DNA of 64,000 nucleotides from CAVRUD01 sp963849635 (GCA_963849635.1 CAWKIA010000023.1:124001-188000); one strand, 5' to 3'; shown: positions 37,831 through 47,389, counted from the first letter of the stretch. Numbers and translations are program-made. The notes: generated from the sequence alone by a model not told the origin.

Positions 37831-39301
37831 ACCAATACCGCAGGTCGAGCCGCTCCGGCGTGAGGTAGACCGCCGCGTAGATCGGATAGAAGAAGGCGAA
37901 CGCCGCCACCACCGCGACCAGATAGCCGACGGCGGCGTAGCGATATACCGGCCGGCACGCCCACATCCGGGCCAGGATCACCGCCACCGCCAGCGCCCCG
38001 AACGGCACCGCCGGCAAGAAGTGGTAGGCAAAGGCGATCCGGGGCGAGAACACCCAGGGCAGCCACTGTCCGAAAAATCCGACCGCCAGGATCGTCAGGG
38101 CGATGTAGCGCTGTTCCTTCCACCAGGACCAGCAGACCCAAAGCACCGCTGGGACCATCGGCCAGAAGAGGAATGGATTGCCGTTGGCGTAGATTCGGGC
38201 CTGGGTGGTGTCGTGGTAGCCGACGTAATACCAGACCGGTTTCCAGGCCAGCGGCCACTGCCACCATTTCGACGCGTAGGGATGGGTGGCCACCAGATTG
38301 GTGTGATACCACCACATTTGGCGCTGCAATTCTCGGAACTGGCTGAACGTGTGCCCTTCTAAGAAGAACGGCGTGTACGAGAGCATATAGACGATCGCCG
38401 GCACCAGACCGAGGCCGAGCGGAATCCAGATCAGCCGCTCGCGCATCGCCGCGCTCCAGACCTGGCGCTCCTGCCGGTCGGTCGCGCCGCCGCGCCGCCC
38501 GCCAGACCGGCCTCTGGCGGCAGGACTGGTCCGTTGTTGCGCCTGGGACATCCCCGTCCACAGGCTCAGGGCCAACTTGGCGACGATCACGAGGCCGATC
38601 AGGCCGGCGGCGTAGGCCGCGTTCCACTTCGACGAGAGCGCCAGCCCGAGCAGGAGGCCTGTCCGCACCAGCGCCCAGCGGGCCGGGCCGGGGATATCTG
38701 GCAGGGTGAGATAGTCGTAGGCGGATATTAAGGCGGCGAGGGTAAACACCAAAACAAAGATATCCACCATGCCAGTGCGGGATTGGACGAAGTAGAGCCC
38801 ATCGACCATGAGCAACCCGGCGGCGAACAGGCCGACCAGCGCCGATCCCCCCACTTGCTTGCCCAGGACGTATGCCAGGCCAATGCCGATCGCTCCGAAG
38901 ATCGCGCTGGCAAACCGCCAGCCGAACGAGGAATCGCCCCACAGCCAGATGCCCGCCGCCAGGAGCAGTTTGCCCGTCGGCGGGTGGGTCCATTCGTAGG
39001 CGACGCCCTCCTGGGGTGCGGATGTGTACCAGACGTAGGCGTCCGCGTTGCCACGGACATATTCCTTCGCTGTGTAGGCGTGATAGACCTCGTCATAGAT
39101 GTAGGCATGCGGCTCACCGAGACGGATGAGGTAGAGGGTCAGGGCGACGACCGCCAGCAGCGCCGGCACGGCGAGCTGTCCCGGCCTGGTCTTCTCCCAT
39201 TCGGAGACGCGAGCCACCCACGAAGCCGGGGCGCTGAAGTAATCAGCTCGACGGAGAGAGCGGACTCTCTGATCGTTGACGGCAGGGACCTCAGGCACCA
39301 T
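37814..39301 (-). CDS. Dolichyl-phosphate-mannose-protein mannosyltransferase family (PMT, GT39-like)
   Basis: I start at ATG 39301 (MVPEVPAVNDQ); a further in-frame start lies at 39322. The product is 495 residues, intact, with about ten membrane helices. The first extracellular loop carries the catalytic-type pair in YIYDEVYHAYTAKEY (Asp70-Glu71) and EWTHPPTGK, both typical of bacterial protein O-mannosyltransferases. Further on, SRTGMVDIFV and ALSSKWNAAY match PMT helices. It would transfer mannose from a polyprenyl phosphate carrier to exported proteins; the many Ser/Thr/Pro-rich secreted proteins nearby are possible acceptors. It overlaps the next glycosyltransferase gene by 17 bases, indicating one transcript. 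Confidence 0.85.
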   Translation of the reverse strand: MVPEVPAVNDQRVRSLRRADYFSAPASWVARVSEWEKTRPGQLAVPALLAVVALTLYLIRLGEPHAYIYDEVYHAYTAKEYVRGNADAYVWYTSAPQEGVAYEWTHPPTGKLLLAAGIWLWGDSSFGWRFASAIFGAIGIGLAYVLGKQVGGSALVGLFAAGLLMVDGLYFVQSRTGMVDIFVLVFTLAALISAYDYLTLPDIPGPARWALVRTGLLLGLALSSKWNAAYAAGLIGLVIVAKLALSLWTGMSQAQQRTSPAARGRSGGRRGGATDRQERQVWSAAMRERLIWIPLGLGLVPAIVYMLSYTPFFLEGHTFSQFRELQRQMWWYHTNLVATHPYASKWWQWPLAWKPVWYYVGYHDTTQARIYANGNPFLFWPMVPAVLWVCWSWWKEQRYIALTILAVGFFGQWLPWVFSPRIAFAYHFLPAVPFGALAVAVILARMWACRPVYRYAAVGYLVAVVAAFAFFYPIYAAVYLTPERLDLRYWFDSWI

Positions 39302-39444
39302 GCAGGTTCTCCGTCGGAGCATTGGATGAGAACTGCCCGAGTCTGTTCATTGGACCTCGGGCAACGTGGTAAACATGCGAAGGTAGGGTGCTCTTCAGCG
39401 TGCCGGGGGTGGACATCGTCTGGTTCCACCCCGTACGGCGAGTC

Positions 39445-40080
39445 TCAGACGCCGCCCTCCCCGTCCACAGTATCTTCCTCATCGTCCCCGTCCTCGCTAC
39501 CCACATCTCCACCTGCATCGGAACTGAGAACCACGTAGGTCTCTACATGCGTTGCAGTTCCGCCACCTGTTTCGCTCAGCACTGCGATTCCGATCAGGTC
39601 TCCACCGTCTACCGCGAGTAAGCCGATGATCAGCTTGCCACCGGCAACTGTTCCGTCGATGGCAGTGCACGCGATCGGAATATCGAGGTCGACATCGTCC
39701 ATTCCGAGGGCAAACACTTGGGGCACGGCAAGCAGGTCGCCTAGCGGGACGGAAATGTCACCTTCCGATGTGTACGTCTCACCGGCGGCGCTCACGCCGA
39801 CCGGCGCGGCGTCAGGTAGCTCGAACGTAGGCGTGTTGGCGTCGGGCGTATCGCAGGCCCCCGCAACGATGCTCACGCTCAAAGTGCTGCTCAGCGTCAC
39901 AATTTCAGCGTTTGCGTCGGCGCCTTCCGTACCCTCCGCGTTTGTGTCCGCTTCGTCTTCGTCATCCTGCACAAGGGCAGCCATCGCCACGGAGTTCGAC
40001 ACCAAGGGTGCCGCGAATACTGCGACGATGACCAGAAGTACCGCTTGCGAAAAGCGTGCGCCGGTCCAGACAGCGTGCAT
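39445..40080 (-). CDS. Secreted acidic protein of unknown function
   Basis: ATG 40080 is chosen because AAGGAG lies five bases before it and a signal peptide follows (MHAVWTGARFSQAVLLVIVA). The mature protein of about 175 residues has an acidic low-complexity start (QDDEDEADTNAEGTEGADAN). A beta-rich domain contains SSTLSVSIVAGACDTPDANT and DIPIACTAIDG, with two Cys that may form a disulphide. An acidic tail ends it (EDGDDEEDTVDGEGGV). No family is recognised; the domain layout vaguely resembles secreted proteins with CHRD-like beta domains. It is transcribed divergently from the DCC gene. Confidence 0.7.
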   Translation of the reverse strand: MHAVWTGARFSQAVLLVIVAVFAAPLVSNSVAMAALVQDDEDEADTNAEGTEGADANAEIVTLSSTLSVSIVAGACDTPDANTPTFELPDAAPVGVSAAGETYTSEGDISVPLGDLLAVPQVFALGMDDVDLDIPIACTAIDGTVAGGKLIIGLLAVDGGDLIGIAVLSETGGGTATHVETYVVLSSDAGGDVGSEDGDDEEDTVDGEGGV

Positions 40081-40268
40081 GGGTGCTCCTTGGTCCATGT
40101 TTCGCATGGCGCCGATGGGCTCTGCCCGTCCATGCGTGCCGGATTGATTTCGGTGCGTTGAAGCGCGTGGAATGTATCCTAGCGCTGGAACAGTTGAGGG
40201 GCCAACAGTCCGGTAGTCCGAACGATCAGCACGCCACGGTGTTCGAGCGGTGATGGAGGGCACTCCCC

Positions 40269-40643
40269 GTGTCGGAGCCCGATTGGTTGATCTGGGACGG
40301 CGGCTGAACGTTCTGCCGCAACGCAGTCGTCTGGTTCGGGCGGCTCGATCGAGGTCATCGATTTCGTGCGATCCCGTTCCAGGACTGCCCCAGTCCGCCG
40401 ATGACGCCTGCCTTGCGCCGGTCCGCGGAACGAGGAATGCAGGTCGTTACCCAGGATGGCCAGAACTACGGAAATGCGCGTGCGGTTCTCTTTGTGCTTG
40501 AGACCGTTGGCTGGCATTCATCGCTCATACGCCTCGTCTCCCGGCGCCCGCTGGTCTGGATCGTGGATGGAGTCTATCGGCTGGTTGCCGATCACCGCAA
40601 TCTGTTCTCGCGAGTGTTCTTTCGTAATCCGCCGAAAAACTAG
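40269..40643 (+). CDS. DCC-family (DUF393) thiol oxidoreductase with in-frame TGA at the first CxxC position; candidate selenoprotein
   Basis: GTG 40269 follows GGAGGG by eight bases. The frame is open to TAG 40643 (124 residues, normal for the family) apart from one TGA at 40305-40307. Translation reads SEPDWLIWDGG-TGA-TFCRNAVVW, then RLDRGHRFRAIPFQDCP and RLVADHRNLFSRVFFR. DCC proteins have D-G-x-C-x-x-C near the N-terminus, and the TGA replaces exactly the first, nucleophilic Cys, giving a U-x-x-C motif. No frameshift is needed, unlike many neighbours. A hairpin at 40315-40344 lies at SECIS distance. A TGC-to-TGA base error is the alternative. It precedes an HTTM gene, a common partner of DCC genes. 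Confidence 0.7.
40315..40344 (+). promoter_or_regulatory. SECIS-like hairpin after the in-frame TGA
   Basis: Starting seven bases after the TGA: GCCGC, AAC, bulged G, CAG, loop TCGT, CTG, GTT, three bulged bases CGG, GCGGC. The apical loop begins 19 bases after the TGA, inside the 16-37 range of bacterial SECIS elements. The loop is not an ideal match: its only G is in the third position, unless the A-U pair next to the loop end moves. Folded by eye only. Confidence 0.4.
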
Positions 40644-40837
40644 TTCATCTTTCTTTCAGGAGTACTGTCCTAGCCCGGTTGGGTGCCCAAATGGCAGGTC
40701 CCCAGTACTCTAGGCCATCATTTTCCGCATCTGTCGGTTATCCCGGTTCAGCAGCGTGTTATACGTTTTTGGTACGGAAGAAACAGACGGCGGGATAGGC
40801 GGGCGTGGCGACTTAAGAAGGATGGGGAGGCTCCGAG

Positions 40838-42589
40838 GTGAAGCATCTCGATCAGCCTGAGGCGCGTTGGGGGCTCGGCGCCCTGCGCCGGCGCGGGACA
40901 GCCAGTTCCCTGCCGTTCGGCAAAGCATGGGCTCGCATCGTCGATGTCCTGGGGGCGGACCTTCGCTCGCTCGCCCTGTTCCGCATCCTGCTCGCAACGA
41001 TCGTCCTGATAGATCTCGCCGGCCGTGCCGCGGATCTTCGGGTTCACTATTCCGACGAAGGCGTGTTGCCGCGAAAGCTTCTGCTCGACGACATCAACGA
41101 CTGGCGATGGTCGATCCACATGGCGAGTGGATCGGTCGACATCCAGGCTGTTCTGTTTGGGCTCACCGCCATTGCGGCGGTGTGCATGCTGGTCGGCTAC
41201 CAGACCCGCTTGATGACCATCGTCGTCTGGGCCATGACGGCCTCTATCCAGGTTCGTAACCCATTTGTACTTAGCGGGGCGGATACCCTCCTGCGTGTCC
41301 TCCTGTTCTGGTCGATCCTTTTGCCCCTTGGCGCGTGGTGGTCGGTGGACCGGCTGCGGTCGGGCCGCGCGGCGCGTATTTCGTCGCGTTACATCTCTGT
41401 GGCGACGATCGGGCTCTTCCTTCAGGTCGCATTCATGTACTGGTTTACGGCCGCCTTGAAATCGGGAGCGCCTTGGCGCGAAGACGGTTTGGCGCTCTAC
41501 TACGCGCTCGGCGCCGGCCAGCTCACCAAGCCGCTCGGCGAGTATCTTCACCAGTACTCGGGCCTGATGCAGGTGCTCACTTTTGGGAGCCTGGGCCTTG
41601 AGGTCGTCGCTCCGATCTTGTTGTTTTGCCCCATCTTCACAGGACCGATTCGGACAGTAGCCGCGCTGTCTCTCATGAGCTTTCATCTTGGCATCTATCT
41701 GACGTTGGACATCGGGATTTTTCCGTGGCTCAGTGCGTTCTGCATGGTCTCGTTCTTCCCGACGTGGTTCTGGGAGACGGCGTTGCCGTGGCTGCGGGCG
41801 GCCTTGCCTCCCCGGGTAAGTCGCCTCGGTGGCTCGACGCGCCGTACCGTTGCGCAGCCTGCCCAGGCCATCCAGGCGTTCTCCGGGCACTGGATCGGTA
41901 TCGGCCGAAGCTTGGTCCGGCCCTTGGCCTTTGGACCATCGCTTGTGACCAGCACGGCGGTGGGTTCCGCTGGCTCGTTTGCTCCGGGAGACGCCGCGGA
42001 TTCCGCCGTGGAGAGGTCGCCCGCCCCGGACCCAGACCAGCCCGTTCGGCGCCTGCGCTCGTCACCGCTCACCAACGTGTTCGCTGGCTTCTGCCTCCTT
42101 TTCGTCTTTGGCTGGAACATGTCGACCGTTTCGGACTACACGATGCCGACATCGTCGTTGCCAATTGCGTACGGCCTGGGGCTGTATCAGAAGTGGAACA
42201 TGTTCGCGCCGCAGCCGCCCCAGTCCACGTCCTGGTACGTGGTGCGCGGGATCCTGCAGAACGGGCGGCAACTCGACATGCTTTCCCCGATCATCCAAGA
42301 AGACACAGACCTAATGGAACCGGTCTCGTGGGAGCGGCCGAGCAACATTGCCGGTGATCTGTATAAGGACAAGTACTGGCGAAAGTACCTCACCCAGATC
42401 ACGCGTCCGGGTTTCCGAAACCAACGGCAAGCATTCGCCGCCTATACGTGCCGTACCTGGAATGCAGACCATCGTGGATCTGAAGAACTCCGCGGTATCA
42501 CGATCGTCACGGTCGTTGAGCGGACGTTGCCCGATTACGAAACTACCCCACCCCAGCGTACGGCAGTTGCCCAATATCGTTGCCTCTAG
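40838..42589 (+). CDS. HTTM-domain membrane protein (vitamin-K-carboxylase-like)
   Basis: GTG 40838 follows GGGGAGG. The protein has 583 residues, intact. The first roughly 330 residues hold the horizontally transferred transmembrane (HTTM) domain: LALFRILLATIVLIDLAGRA, RLMTIVVWAMTASIQVRNPF, ADTLLRVLLFWSILLPLGAW and MYWFTAALKSGAPWREDG, about eight helices. After a low-complexity linker (residues about 345-410) one more membrane helix (VFAGFCLLFVFGWNM) precedes a soluble C-terminal domain with YQKWNMFAPQPP and WRKYLTQITRPGFRNQR. HTTM proteins are related to vitamin K-dependent gamma-carboxylase and often sit beside DCC proteins, as here, which suggests a joint quinone/thiol redox function (inference). 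Confidence 0.9.
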   Translation: MKHLDQPEARWGLGALRRRGTASSLPFGKAWARIVDVLGADLRSLALFRILLATIVLIDLAGRAADLRVHYSDEGVLPRKLLLDDINDWRWSIHMASGSVDIQAVLFGLTAIAAVCMLVGYQTRLMTIVVWAMTASIQVRNPFVLSGADTLLRVLLFWSILLPLGAWWSVDRLRSGRAARISSRYISVATIGLFLQVAFMYWFTAALKSGAPWREDGLALYYALGAGQLTKPLGEYLHQYSGLMQVLTFGSLGLEVVAPILLFCPIFTGPIRTVAALSLMSFHLGIYLTLDIGIFPWLSAFCMVSFFPTWFWETALPWLRAALPPRVSRLGGSTRRTVAQPAQAIQAFSGHWIGIGRSLVRPLAFGPSLVTSTAVGSAGSFAPGDAADSAVERSPAPDPDQPVRRLRSSPLTNVFAGFCLLFVFGWNMSTVSDYTMPTSSLPIAYGLGLYQKWNMFAPQPPQSTSWYVVRGILQNGRQLDMLSPIIQEDTDLMEPVSWERPSNIAGDLYKDKYWRKYLTQITRPGFRNQRQAFAAYTCRTWNADHRGSEELRGITIVTVVERTLPDYETTPPQRTAVAQYRCL

Positions 42590-42735
42590 GGCCGAATCGA
42601 CGGAACCTCTTGGTGATCTGCACTACGTTCCCACCGCCCATTTCCGCCGGGAATCACCTGCCGGCATTTAGGTCGAGCAGTTAGGCGCGGATCCGCACCG
42701 CTTCGCGATATCTCGGAATAGTACCCGCCGAGCGG

Positions 42736-42763
42736 AACCGGGGTGCCACTAGGCACCCCGGTT
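42736..42763 (+). terminator. Rho-independent-type terminator after the HTTM gene
   Basis: AACCGGGGTGCC-ACTA-GGCACCCCGGTT is a perfect 12-bp stem with a four-base loop followed by CTCTC, about 150 bases after the HTTM stop. The rest of 42590-43060 holds no gene I can support and presumably carries the promoter of the repeat protein. Confidence 0.65.
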
Positions 42764-43060
42764 CTCTCATGTGCAGGCCGTGATTCGCGGTGGCGTCGTT
42801 GCTGCTCCGTCCGATGGGCAGAAAGCTGGGCAAGTCAATAGGACCTTTGGGCGTACTAATCGGTGACAGATACAAAGTCACGATGGACCGGTACCGAAAG
42901 AGTACGAAGTTTTACTGAGCCCAATAGGGGAATGGCAAAGAGTAATTGCTGATCTAGGCTGATTTATCAGGATTTCCGGGCCATGACCGGAATCCGAGCC
43001 AATGAAGTCTCATCGAATACGTTCGAGAGCCCAAGGACGGGTGTGAAGGAGAGCACAACC

Positions 43061-46000
43061 ATGGATAAACGTCTAGTGTTGTTCCGGTGGTGGGTCACTT
43101 TCACATTACTTATGGGCCTCGTTGGATCGGCGGGTATGGTCCGGGCGGCTGCACCCTCGGTGACCCGTCTCGACGACATGAGGGTGAGTCAGCTCGCCAC
43201 CGTGGACGTCTGCATCCTGGCGACGGGCCAAATCGGGCACGTGTCCAGGCTCCAGTTACTGGGTGACGTAACAGGAATTCTCTTCGGAGACGTCGACGAC
43301 GAGGCCTGCTCTCCCGAGCCCGCGGCCTCTGGTGATGGACAGCCAGGCGGGGCGAGTGGGACCGACGGGACCGGCGGGCCGGGGAACACAACAACCCCGG
43401 CGCCGGTCTACGTTGACGTCTGCGTCCTGGCGAATGGGCAGATTGGATCGATTCTCCAGGCCAACGTGGCGGCCGATGTCGCGGGCGTTCTCTTCGCTCC
43501 GGTCGGCGATTCTCGGTGCGCCGCTCCAGCAGAGACCAACGCGGGTGGTGGATCCGCCGCTGGCGATCCGGCTGTTAACGGCGGTGGTGGTGGCGGCGGC
43601 GGTGATCCCGCCCCGGTCTACGTCGACGTCTGCGTGCTGGCGACCGGGACGATCGGGTCCATCACTCAGGCGGAACTCGACGCCGACGTGACCGGTGTCC
43701 TCTTTGGGGACATCACCGACCAAACGTGTGCTCCTGGCCGGACCACTTCGGAAAATCCGGAAGGATCCGGTGACGCCGCTGCAGCAGACCAGCAAGGGGC
43801 TGCCACTACCTCCAGCCTTCTGCCCGGCCTCGGCGACGGGCTTACCGTCGACCTGTGCATCCTCGGCGTGCTGACGCCGGTCCTGGCGGCCCTGGTCGAC
43901 GCGCAGATTGCCCTCGGCGCGGTCCTCCCCGTGAACGGCGCCTGCCCGGTCGCCGACGACACCGGCGACGATGCAGCGGACGGCTCCGCGGACGACACCG
44001 CGGACGGCACGAGCGACGACGGGACGGATGATGGCGGGGCCGTCGTTAACCTCTGCATCCTCGGCGTGCTAACCCCGGTCCTGGATATCCTGGTCGATGC
44101 TGAGATCGCCCTCGGCGCGACCTTCCCAGTCAACGGCGCCTGCCCGGCCGCTGATGATGGGACGGACGACGCCGCCGATGACGACTCGGCCGACGACGGC
44201 GCGGACGACGCGGCGGACGATGGCGGCGACGATGGCGAGCCGGTAACCATCGGCGTCTGCCTCGTCGGTAGCACCGAAGTCTTCCAAGTCGTCGAGGCTG
44301 ACGCACAGCTGCAGCTTGCGGCTGGCGAGTTCATTCGCGTCGGTGAGGGTATTTGTGGTGCCGCCATTGACGACTCGGGCGACGACACCAACGATGGCCC
44401 ATTTGTCGACCTGTGCGTGTTGGGAGTGCTTACTCCCGTCCTTGAGGCGCTCGTCGATATCCAGCTGAATTTGGGTGCCACCTTCCCGATTAATGGCGCA
44501 TGCCCCGGGACGGACGATACCGCCGACGACGCGGCCGACGACACCGACGATGGCACCGCGGATGACGCGGGGGACGACGGCGCCGACGGCTCGGCCGATG
44601 ACGGCGGGACGTTCGTCAACCTGTGCGTCCTCGGCGTCCTGACCCCGGTCCTGGACATCCTGGTCGACGCCCAGATCGCCCTCGGCGCGACCTTCCCGGC
44701 CAACGGCGCCTGCCCGGCGCGAGGCGGACGACGATGGGGATGACGCGGGGGACGACGGCGCGGACGATACGGCCGATGACGGCAACGGCGTCTTCGTCAA
44801 CCTGTGCATCTTGGGCGTGCTGACCCCGGTGCTCGAAGCAGTGGTCGATACGCAGATCGCCCTGGGCGCCACGCTCCCGGTCAACGGCGCCTGCCCGGCC
44901 TCCGATGATGGGGCGGATGACGGCGCGGACGACGCGGCGGACGACGGCACCGACGACGGCGGCGTCTTCGTCAACCTGTGCATCCTGGGCGTGCTGACGC
45001 CGATCCTTGAGGCGAATGTCGCCTTGGAGCTCGGTCTCGGTGCGACCTTCCCGGTCAATGGCTCCTGCTCCGCGACAGATGACGGCGCGGACGATACGGC
45101 CGATGACGGGACGGACGATTCGGCCGACGACGGCGATGGCGTCTTCGTCAACCTCTGCATCCTCGGCGTCCTGACGCCGGTGCTGGACATCCTGGTCGAC
45201 GCCCAGATCGCCCTCGGCGCGACGCTCCCGGTCAACGGGGCCTGCCCGGCCGCCGATGACGCGGCCGACGACGGCACCGACGACGGCGCGGACGACACGG
45301 CCGACGATGGAGCCGACGACATCGGGACCGTCGTCAACCTCTGCATCCTCGGCGTGCTGACCCCGGTGCTCGATGTGCTGGTCGATGCGCAGATCGCCCT
45401 CGGCGCCACCTTCCCCGTGAACGGCGCCTGCCCGGCCGCCGATGACGGCGCGGACGACGCTGCCGATGACGGGACCGACGATGCGGCCGACGACGGTGGT
45501 GTTCTTGTCAACTTGTGCGTTCTGGGCGTCCTGACGCCAGTCCTGGACATCCTGGTCGACGCCCAGATCGCCCTGGGCGCAACCTTCCCGATCAATGGCG
45601 CCTGCCCAGCCGCTGATGATGGGGCGGACGACACGGACGACGATGCGGCCGATGATGCCGCCGATGACGGGACGGACGACGCGGCTGACGATGGAACCGA
45701 CGACGGCGGCGTCTTCGTCAACCTCTGCGTCCTGGGCGTCTTGACCCCGGTGCTGGACATCCTGGTGGACGCCCAGATCGCCCTGGGCGCCACATTCCCG
45801 GTCAATGGCGCCTGCCCCGCAGCGGATGACGGCGCGGACGACGGGGCTGACGACGGGACGGATGATGGGACCGACGAGGGACCGACGACGGGACCGACGA
45901 CGGTGGAGTGTTCGTCAACCTGTGCATCCTGGGCGTGCTGACGCCGGTGCTCGAAGCGTTGGTCGACGCGCAGGTCGCTCTCGGCGCAACCTTCCCGGTC

Positions 46001-47024
46001 AACGGGGCCTGCCCGGCGCCAAGCCCGTCGCCGTCGCCGAGCCCAAGCCCGTCGCCGTAGCGGCGAGTCCATCGCCGAGCCCGAGCGCGTCGCCGTCGCC
46101 GAGCCCGAGCGCTTCCCCAAGCCCCAGTCCGTCGGCGTCCCCGAGCGCATCTCCAAGTGCGAGCCCGAGTGCTAGCCCATCTACCTCGCCCAGTGCGAGT
46201 CCGTCGGCCAGTCCGAGCGCGTCGCCGAGTGCCTCGCCGAGTGCGAGCCCGTCAGCCTCGCCCAGCGCGTCGCCAAGCGCCAGTCCCTCGGCGTCGCCGA
46301 GCGCGAGCCCGAGTCCAAGCGCCAGCCCGTCCCCGAGCCCGAGCGTCAGCCCGAGCCCGAATCCTCAGACGGTGCCGGTGACGATCTACGTGATCAACTG
46401 CGATGTCGATCCGGGTAACGTGACCGTGCAGGATGTGATCACCAGCAATATCCCGGACCAGTTCGGCTGCTTCCTGATGTCGGGCGTCCGGTTCAGCGTC
46501 ACCCAAAACGGGGTGCCGCTGGGTGGAGCTGGCTTCCCGTTCGTCTCGGTCAACGGACAGTTCACGGTCAACCTGCTGGTCGGGTCGACGGTCGTGATCA
46601 CCGAGGACACCACGTCCACCGGCGGCACGGGCGCGATCGCGGTCTTCCAGGTGACGCCGGACATGTACGCACCGCGGCAGAACCCGATCACCATCCAATC
46701 CGTGACGGCGGATGAGCCCAATGTCCTGTTCGTCAACGTGCTCCAGGCCGGCCCGAGCCCGAGTGCCAGCCCGTCCGCATCGCCAAGCCCCCGCGCCCGA
46801 GCGGCAGCCCCGGCTCGAATCCGCTAGGACCAGGCGGTAGCCCAAGCCCGGCTCCGAGTCCAAGCTCGTCGCCAACGCCGGAGACCATTACCCGGTTCCC
46901 GTTCACCGGTATCGGGAACGAGATGCAGTCCGCGGGCGGGATGACCATCATGGTCCTCCTCGCGCTGGCCGCTCTCTCCGCCGGGTACGTCGGAGTGCGG
47001 CGCCGCAAGGCCCGCGACATCTAA
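43061..47024 (+). CDS. Very large surface protein with 15 Cys-pair repeats, Asp-rich linkers, Ser-Pro stalk and FPxTG-like anchor (frameshifted)
   Basis: ATG 43061 (AAGGAG nine bases upstream) starts a signal peptide MDKRLVLFRWWVTFTLLMGL. Breaks near 44722, 45885 and 46795 must be bridged; the total is about 1,320 residues. Three diverged and twelve closer units follow, most reading VNLCxLGVLTPVLxxLVDxQ then IALGATxPxNGACP, with one Cys at each end of about 33 residues, separated by linkers of ADDGADD-type acidic repeats. Then come about 110 residues of Ser-Pro/Ser-Ala-Ser-Pro stalk, a globular beta-rich domain (VPVTIYVINCDVDPGNVTVQ ...), another Ser-Pro stretch, and ITRFPFTG followed by a hydrophobic helix and RRRKARDI, a sortase-type sorting signal. 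Function is unknown; acidic linkers may bind calcium. Confidence 0.8.
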
Positions 47025-47036
47025 CCGCTCACTCGT

Positions 47037-47067
47037 CCGGCCCGGCGTTTCATGGCCGCCGGGCCGG
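47037..47067 (+). terminator. Terminator-like hairpin after the repeat protein
   Basis: CCGGCCCGGCG and CGCCGGGCCGG form a perfect 11-bp stem with a nine-base loop, 13 bases after the stop codon, followed by GATTCTC. Confidence 0.6.
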
Positions 47068-47082
47068 GATTCTCGGTAAGCT

Positions 47083-47121
47083 GGCAACGCCTCCAGGGTG
47101 CAGGTCCCCGGAGGCGTTGCC
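47083..47121 (+). terminator. Second strong hairpin upstream of the tet-like gene
   Basis: GGCAACGCCTCC (47083-47094) and GGAGGCGTTGCC (47110-47121) form a perfect 12-bp stem with a 15-base loop. It could be a second terminator of the upstream gene. A weak promoter-like TTCGAA-17-TAGAAT lies just after it (47141-47169) and a CACACG/CGTGTG hairpin at 47183-47198, so it is probably outside the tet transcript. Confidence 0.5.
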
Positions 47122-47284
47122 GTGTCCATCGCCTGCTGGGGCTTCGAATCCGGCGGAAATCCTGATAGAATGCGGTCCGATCTCACACGGTGGCGTGTGC
47201 GAGCGTCAAACAGGGCGAATCCTGCCCCCGGCCCGGCCCGGCCACCTCGTCTTACCACCACCCACCCGATGAAAGGAGCCTCCA

Positions 47285-47389
47285 ATGCGGCAGCCGTTGA
47301 AGAGTCCAGTGAACGACCGCCTCTTCAACGGAAGCATGCTGCATGGCGATCATCAACATCGGGATTCTGGCGCATGTAGACGCCGGTAA
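47285..47389 (+). CDS. Leader peptide ORF overlapping the start of the tet-like gene
   Basis: ATG 47285 is preceded by a strong AAAGGAG site and encodes 34 codons (MRQPLKSPVNDRLFNGSMLH ... ACRRR), ending at TAA 47389, that is 47 bases inside the ribosomal-protection gene in another frame. The main gene's own ribosome binding site (GGAAG) is weak and half buried in the hairpin 47294-47331. Tet(M)-type and erm genes are known to use leader peptides for drug-responsive attenuation; that role here is inferred. Confidence 0.45.
   Translation: MRQPLKSPVNDRLFNGSMLHGDHQHRDSGACRRR
47294..47331 (+). promoter_or_regulatory. Attenuator-like hairpin inside the leader ORF
   Basis: CCGTTGAAGAG (47294-47304) and CTCTTCAACGG (47321-47331) form a perfect 11-bp stem with a 16-base loop. 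The right arm runs into the GGAAG ribosome binding site of the gene starting at 47343. A ribosome translating the leader would open the stem; a stalled one could expose the downstream start. Confidence 0.55.

Noticed and set aside
38021..39538. Plus-strand frames opposite the PMT gene
   Set aside because: They mirror an intact PMT-family membrane protein and have no domain features.
44069..46156. 695-codon open frame on the minus strand, rich in SSVPSSAAS repeats
   Set aside because: It is the exact mirror of the Asp-rich repeats (GAC/GCC codons) of the plus-strand surface protein. It has no start context, and the plus strand has signal peptide, repeats and anchor.
47130..47175. tRNA-like GGGGCTTCGAATCCGG stretch
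   Set aside because: Resembles a T-arm consensus only by chance; no acceptor or anticodon stem can be built around it.
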